Shown: positions 58,945 through 64,000 of the stretch, piece by piece | Position numbering within the stretch: the stretch's first letter is position 1 | How the letters are laid out: every line of letters starts with the position of its first letter | Source of the DNA: Dipylidium caninum | Lineage: Eukaryota > Platyhelminthes > Cestoda > Cyclophyllidea > Dipylidiidae | Assembly (NCBI GenBank): GCA_017562135.1 | Contig: QEYB01001053.1 | Span: forward strand, 1-64,000 | Direction of reading: 5' to 3' | Length of the DNA: 64,000 nt | Made by a program: the position numbers and the translations under genes | The notes under the pieces: generated by a model | What the model was told of the DNA's origin: nothing | The model's database searches: none | Seen by the model: the letters and a program-made list of their open reading frames with translations, nothing else

Positions 58945-60740
58945 ATGGCGATGAGTGGAGACGTCACTACCGACATAAACGCCATAGAGCGTGATATTCA
59001 GGCAATAAAACACCAAGTTGATCAGTTTGAAGAAATCCTTAAAAGCGCTGAATCCGGTCACACCTCGATTTCCTATCTCAATGAGCGATACCATGCTATA
59101 ATCCTCTCCGCGAGAGACCTCTCACAGCATTTAAAGGCTCTCAGAACGTAAGCTTCGTACAAATATGGTTCATAAGTTTGAGTCCACATGTTTGTACAAT
59201 CTTTTCCTTGCCTTTATGTATACAAATGGCGGTACCCACCAAGCGTACGCGCGGGAAATCGTTTGCATGATTATTTAGATATTGGTTTCACCTCACTTCT
59301 CAGATGAGGGATGCACTAAGTAAACGAGCATGTTTTTCATTTCCAGTTAAACTTCCTGATTTCCCTTTATTCCTTTCAGCGCTTCACGAGCACCAGGCGT
59401 TAGTGACAGCGTTCGTGCTCGAGCTCGGAATCTCCATGAACAAGCAATAAACCAGACAACTCGTGTCCAACGGATCGGTCGAGAGACCCAGCGAATATCT
59501 ACAGCTGCGGCTCGTTCTGTAGCCGCAACCTCTCGGGGTCCCGGTGGTGCAATTATAAACCTAGAAGGCGAGTTATTTGTCATTATGAAGCCTATATTAT
59601 TGTCTAATGATCGTTGCATTGCTCCCCGTGATGTCAATGGTTTTAATTACGAAGCTCCCACTGCTCATTCCATCACTGCTCCGTCGACCTACTACGTCCA
59701 GCTCATCCTCCTAAAATCTGTACCCGACAGACTTCTGTGAATTCTTTGTCCACACCAGGGAAAGGTTTAGCCTTTCTTGTAAGCTGATCGATGGTAATTT
59801 TCTAAGGCCACGTTTTGATTAACTTCGCAGACCAAGAGGAGTACAGCATAGATTTACCTTTTAAGTTGCAGTGTACTTAGCTTTTCGCAATCAAAAACTG
59901 TCAGCTGACGCGCATCGTGTGCAGACTATTCCATGTCTCTCTGTGTGTACATTCTTGTGCATCAGGAGCGTCCTCCCCGCTTTATACACTCGGTTTTCTT
60001 TCACATGCTCTCACTCACACTCCATGTTTTAATTGTTTGTGTTAAACACTTGGGGATGATGTCGATGATAGGCTTGGAGATATATTTTATTACAGCGAGA
60101 ATAGGCTATCTACTTAGGGTCTTCTTTTCTACTTTTCAAACGCCATGGTATGTGGGCTGCATACTATTCTTAACCGAAATCACGCGATAATCATATCTCA
60201 GGCTAAAAGTTTACGTTGAATAGTGTCAAGTCAGTTCACTTGTTCTAGTATGGCGGTGTGAGATTACCAAACCCAGGTGATTGTAATTGTTATTTTGGCA
60301 CTTAGACAACGATGCGGGTGGGATGAAACAGCAGCAGCAGATGATGCAAGAGAAGGAGAACGAGCAAATGGCGCGCGATATGGAGGCCTTAGAGGCGGAT
60401 ATTGTCATGGTTAATGAACTCTTTACAACCCTGGCAACCTACGTTCACGATCAAGGCGAGATTGTGGACTCCATCGAGGCCAACACGGAGGCCGCCTACG
60501 TTCAGGTAATTGCGCTCAAGCCCTCACCACAGCCGTCTGTGCTTGAATACGACCTCCGTGGAAATTGTAGTTTTGCGCTCCTCCCCACTTCAGGTGCAAT
60601 CGGGGGTGCAGCAGTTGCAGACAGCGGTGCAGCACCGCAAGTCGGCGCGTCGTCGAAAGTGTATCTGTGGCATCATTCTCTTGATTACCATAGTAATTAT
60701 CGGTCTCATCATCGGGTTGAGCTTGAGGAGCAAAGATTGA
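58945..60740 (+). CDS. Syntaxin-7/12-like Qa-SNARE
   Basis: Exons: 58945-59147, one from 59380 of uncertain end, 60306-60505 and 60594-60740. The N-terminus is helical (VTTDINAIERDIQAIKHQVD). Exon 2 continues with a basic helix (NLHEQAINQTTRVQRIGRE). Exon 3 holds most of the SNARE motif, ALEADIVMVNELFTTLATYV then HDQGEIVDSIEANTE, with the central Q that defines Qa-SNAREs. Exon 4 has the juxtamembrane basic cluster (RKSARRRKC) and a C-terminal membrane anchor (GIILLITIVIIGLIIGLSL), then TGA. Such tail-anchored proteins drive fusion in the endosome/lysosome route. The exon 2 frame stays open to 59740, but exon 3 needs a phase-1 donor, perhaps CCCG|GTGGTG near 59541. The subtype is inferred from the SNARE motif and is not certain. 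Confidence 0.88.
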
Positions 60741-61562
60741 AAGTGACTCGCCCTATTATTTTTCTCACCTTTTGGTCTTTTCCTTCCTTTTTTCACTAAG
60801 AACCACCAAATTTGCATGTGCGCTCATCTGTGATTCATCCCGGCCCTTTTCCTCTTCTCCCACTCCTCCCCCCGCCACACCCCAGCACCTCCCACCTACG
60901 TGTTCCTCTTCGGGGGCGGGGGCGGGGCGGGAGAGTGTGAGTATGACTGGCCATGTATTTGGGAGGTGCATGAACATCTTGTATTTCCTACGAAGGCGTT
61001 TTCTTGGTAATCCATTTCTACGAGTACATGCTCGCCTGTTATCGCTCTCGTTCTCCGCACCGTTTCGGATTTTCGGCTTTGCTACGTAAGCGCGGTGCAC
61101 GGTCTGCGTGCTTGGAGAAGGGGACTCGGAGTGATTTTTCTGAACGCTTTTCTGTCTCAAAAGCATCCCGCCTTTTCATCTCATAATTCCTCGTGGAGCA
61201 AAAGCACCTACCACGTCTGCATTGCGGTGGTGTTTCCATTTGAGAGAAAAGCCCTACACGGCTGAATGACACTGTTTTTGCGGCGTTCCGGGGGCCAAAT
61301 GCTTTGCATAGGGAAATTTTCCCGACTCTTTCGCCAACCACGGACCAGAACTCGCGTGGAATTGATAAGCGTCAGTATTTTTCGCTGTCTTCTACGAGGC
61401 TGTGCAGTATGGGGCATCAATTGTTGCTCTAGTGTGGAACTGATAGTTCAGGAGAAAACGTTGACAGCGTCTCTCAAGCGTGAGAAGAAGGCTTGGCACT
61501 CAGCAAAAGGGGAGTGACTCGAGAGCGTCATTCCGCCTACACAAACTACTATATTTTGACTT

Positions 61563-61964
61563 TTGTTTCGCGACTCGAGCGGGTTGAGTGCCGTTGAGGA
61601 GCAGATGTTGGCGAGGATGACGTTGGGTGTAGGTGCGGGGCTCAAAACCCCAACATTTGCGTCCTTCAGCATCGCACATGAAACTAGCATAGCGTTTAGA
61701 TGTCGGAGGGGCCAAGGAAGGCCTGGACCTGTCGACTGCCGTGTGGGCGATCCTCAGGGGCGCTGCACTCGGGACTTGAGGGTTCCCCGCAGTATCTGCG
61801 GTGCTGCGGCGCACTCTCTCGTTCCTTTGCTGGCTCCTGTGTTACTGCCCCTCTGGCGGCCCCGACGGTTTCGAGGAAGATTAGCCGTAGATCCGACGAC
61901 GGTGAATGGAGACAAAAGCGATTCCTTCTTCATGAATAGTCAATTCAAGCCTTTGCTGTCTTGA
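61563..61964 (+). CDS. Unassigned open frame
   Basis: A 133-codon plus-strand frame begins with coding-like sequence (LSAVEEQMLARMTLGVGAG, then PTFASFSIAHETSIAF) and becomes Arg/Pro-rich. Minus frames overlap it. It may be one exon or chance. Confidence 0.2.
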   Translation: MFRDSSGLSAVEEQMLARMTLGVGAGLKTPTFASFSIAHETSIAFRCRRGQGRPGPVDCRVGDPQGRCTRDLRVPRSICGAAAHSLVPLLAPVLLPLWRPRRFRGRLAVDPTTVNGDKSDSFFMNSQFKPLLS

Positions 61965-62571
61965 AGGATGGTGCTCTTTAACTGACCGGCCACTGTGCAG
62001 TGCCGCATTGGCAGCGATGATCGCAATGCGTTCGCATGCTACTGATCCGATTTCAGTAGGCTTTGCGGACAGTATTGGGCACACGTTCGACGTGGCATCG
62101 ACGTTCCGTCACGTGTCGGGCGCAAATTTGCCAGGCAACCAAGAAATCCACCTGATAGAGCACTCAACTCCCCGTGACACCTTGTGTGGGGGCGCCGGGG
62201 TCACATCGGTTGTGAGAATGACACCCTCAGAGCCAAAAATCCGACGAAAAGCAGGCCCACGGGGATAGAACACCCCATGTCCGATGAGCTGAGCCCCACC
62301 CGAGACATCGCCTCTCCTCCCTCGTACGGCGAAGACGTCGCCCGCGGTAAATAGAACCGACAGCAGTCTTAGTTCTGTCAAAAAAGGCGAGGTAGGACGA
62401 ACCCGAGTGGGGCAAAGGAAGGGGACGCATTTCCGGCAGGGGAATAAGGCCAGGCGATCAGAGACTCGAGTACACGACGAGAGGAGAGAGGGGGAGAGAA
62501 GTTAAGGCGCTTAGACCAACCTCCGGTCACATTCTGTTGCCCATGTCACAATGGTGACGCGTTAACTTACC

Positions 62572-62620
62572 CGAGCCCTTTAAGGCCTCATTAGGGACAG
62601 CAAATGGAGCGGGAGACATC
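62572..62620 (-). CDS. Possible first exon of an unknown gene
   Basis: ATG followed by MSPAPFAVPNEALKGS and a good donor G|GTAAGT. A downstream minus-strand stretch after ttttttgacag (62376 to about 62180) joins in phase: ELRLLSVLFTAGDVFAV, then GGAQLIGHGVFYPRGPAFRR. The join is attractive, but another frame there looks like a signal anchor (VGLLFVGFLALRVSF). No family recognised. Confidence 0.3.
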
Positions 62621-64000
62621 GTGACAGGAGGCTGGCACGGGCGATAACTGGCCACGAGGACCCAGGACAGTCCACGCCGACCCAATCGACCAGCTCTCCT
62701 GTCCCACGGTCTCTCTTCCTCCCCTCGTCCCCTCCACTCCATCCACGTCGACCCAAGACGCAGTCAGCGAGTCTCATTGCTCAAACCGCTCGAGTCGGTG
62801 GCTGTCCGCACTGTCCTGCTCTCCTCTGCTCAGCTCAGCTTTGTTCTACTCTCCTCTCTTCTCCTCTGATCCGGGTATCGTTACGTGATCTCGCCTGACG
62901 CAACAGGGAAGCGCGCGACGCAGGCGGTGAGGAAAGGCGAAGGCGGTGGGTGTGCCGTAGTGCGGGTAAATGCACGAGGGCAGTAGCCGTGTGGGCAGGA
63001 GGGTGTGTGCGCCCCTTCCCCTCCCCGACTCTGTGATTGCCCTGCCGCCCGACTGACCGCGTCCGACCCGGAGGGAGGGGGGCGGAGTGGTCGGGGGACC
63101 TCCTAATGCCACACTGATGTGCACGTGAAGCAGATATCCAGTAGCCACACCACCAGGTTTGAAAGACTCGACAAGGTCCGAGGACCAACCATCACTTGAG
63201 AGCACACCACACCGCGGCAGACCACGCACCCACTCACCCGCCAACACGGCGCCCATTCTCCTCTCCTCCCCCTCTTCGCGGTTGCCGCCTCGCCTCTTCG
63301 CCTCTCTTCGCGCCCTGTGCTGCGTGTTCCACTGTTACGTCGGGCGGAGTCATGCCACGACACGTGGGGAGAGGGAAGGACAAAGCTGAGTAGAAGAGAG
63401 CCCAACACAGCACCCGTCGGATGATGGCAAGCGATGAGACTGGCTGGCTGCGACTCGCCTCGACGTGGAGGGAGAGGAGGTGAGGGTTGTGCGAAAGGGA
63501 AAGGGGCAGAGACCTCGGGACAGGCAGTGGATCGAATTGGCGTTGACGACCAGACGATAGCGTGGCCGGTGGCACCCGCAGTGCGTCAGCGTATGACAAC
63601 TAGAGTGAATTCCAGCCGAAGTGTCGACAGTCTGCTCCGTTAGTCGGAGACTGTCGAGGCAAAGTCAGTCCTCGAAGTGCATCCAAATACTCTCCTCCTC
63701 CTTACGCCGTCCTTCTCACCTCACCGTGACTGCGTCGTCGGCATGACGGCCACCTGGAGCAGGCAGACGCCCGTCCAGTCCGCATCACCTTCTTAAGGGA
63801 TATCACCGAGGGAGGAGGCTTGAAGAAATTGGCGGAAAGGCTTCGGAGACTCCCGTAAGGGCGAATGAAGTTGTAGCGAACAGTCACCACCACAGAATGG
63901 CCGGGCGACCCCCGGACACCAGCTCGCTGCGAAGACGTGGAATGAGGGCGACGCACACGCCAATGCTCGGCCGTGCTGTGATCGGAGCGGGAAAGAAACT

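Larger units (their letters stand above)
60741..64000. other. Right-end region, no recognised gene
   Basis: Apart from the two tentative coding segments I see nothing conserved. A further minus-strand stretch near 63700-63950 (VVVTVRYNFIRPYGSLRSL) is open but unsupported. Confidence 0.4.

Overview
The window is eukaryotic nuclear DNA, most likely from a parasitic flatworm and probably a tapeworm. The reasons are animal gene families with many introns, several very short introns next to long ones (35 nt in UTP11, 36 and 47 nt in GTPBP10), and a moderately GC-rich genome full of microsatellites. The species cannot be named from sequence alone. I see no CRISPR array, operon, rRNA or recognisable transposon protein.

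Layout, left to right. (1) 70-5639 (+): 3' end of an SLC10 (sodium/bile-acid cotransporter family) gene. Its 4.8-kb intron holds an inverted partial copy of a GTPBP10 exon. (2) 6016-6798 (-): UTP11, head to head with (3) 7434-10342 (+): GTPBP10, complete in six exons. (4) 10635-16488 (-): a gene for a secreted or membrane protein with an SRCR domain followed by a zona pellucida (ZP) domain, tail to tail with GTPBP10. (5) 18678-20655 (+): the 3' exons of a C1orf131-like (DUF4602) gene. (6) 22745-24414 (-): DNAL4, a complete three-exon dynein light chain. (7) 27601-58742 (-): a 31-kb TCF/LEF (pangolin) gene, rebuilt here as nine coding exons with matching phases (about 1,224 aa). It includes the beta-catenin-binding N-terminus, HMG box and C-clamp. 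(8) 58945-60740 (+): a syntaxin-7/12-like Qa-SNARE, whose start codon is 202 bp from that of TCF. (9) 60741-64000: only unassigned coding-like pieces.

Three neighbours act in ribosome assembly: UTP11 and the C1orf131-like protein in the nucleolar small-subunit processome, and GTPBP10 in the mitochondrial large subunit. TCF is the nuclear effector of Wnt/beta-catenin signalling. Its locus is clearly GC-rich and crowded with simple repeats, whereas 10-25 kb and 57-61 kb are AT-richer.

Two observations stand out. First, there are two independent inverted partial duplications, in GTPBP10 and in TCF. Each copies the 3' part of one exon, its 5' splice site and the start of the next intron, and each copy lies upstream of its source in opposite orientation. 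Transcripts reading through the copies would be antisense to the source exon/donor junction. Second, conserved exons of three genes (UTP11, GTPBP10, TCF) each carry one extra base in a 5-base homopolymer. This points to consensus errors more than gene decay, so frames in this assembly should be read with care.
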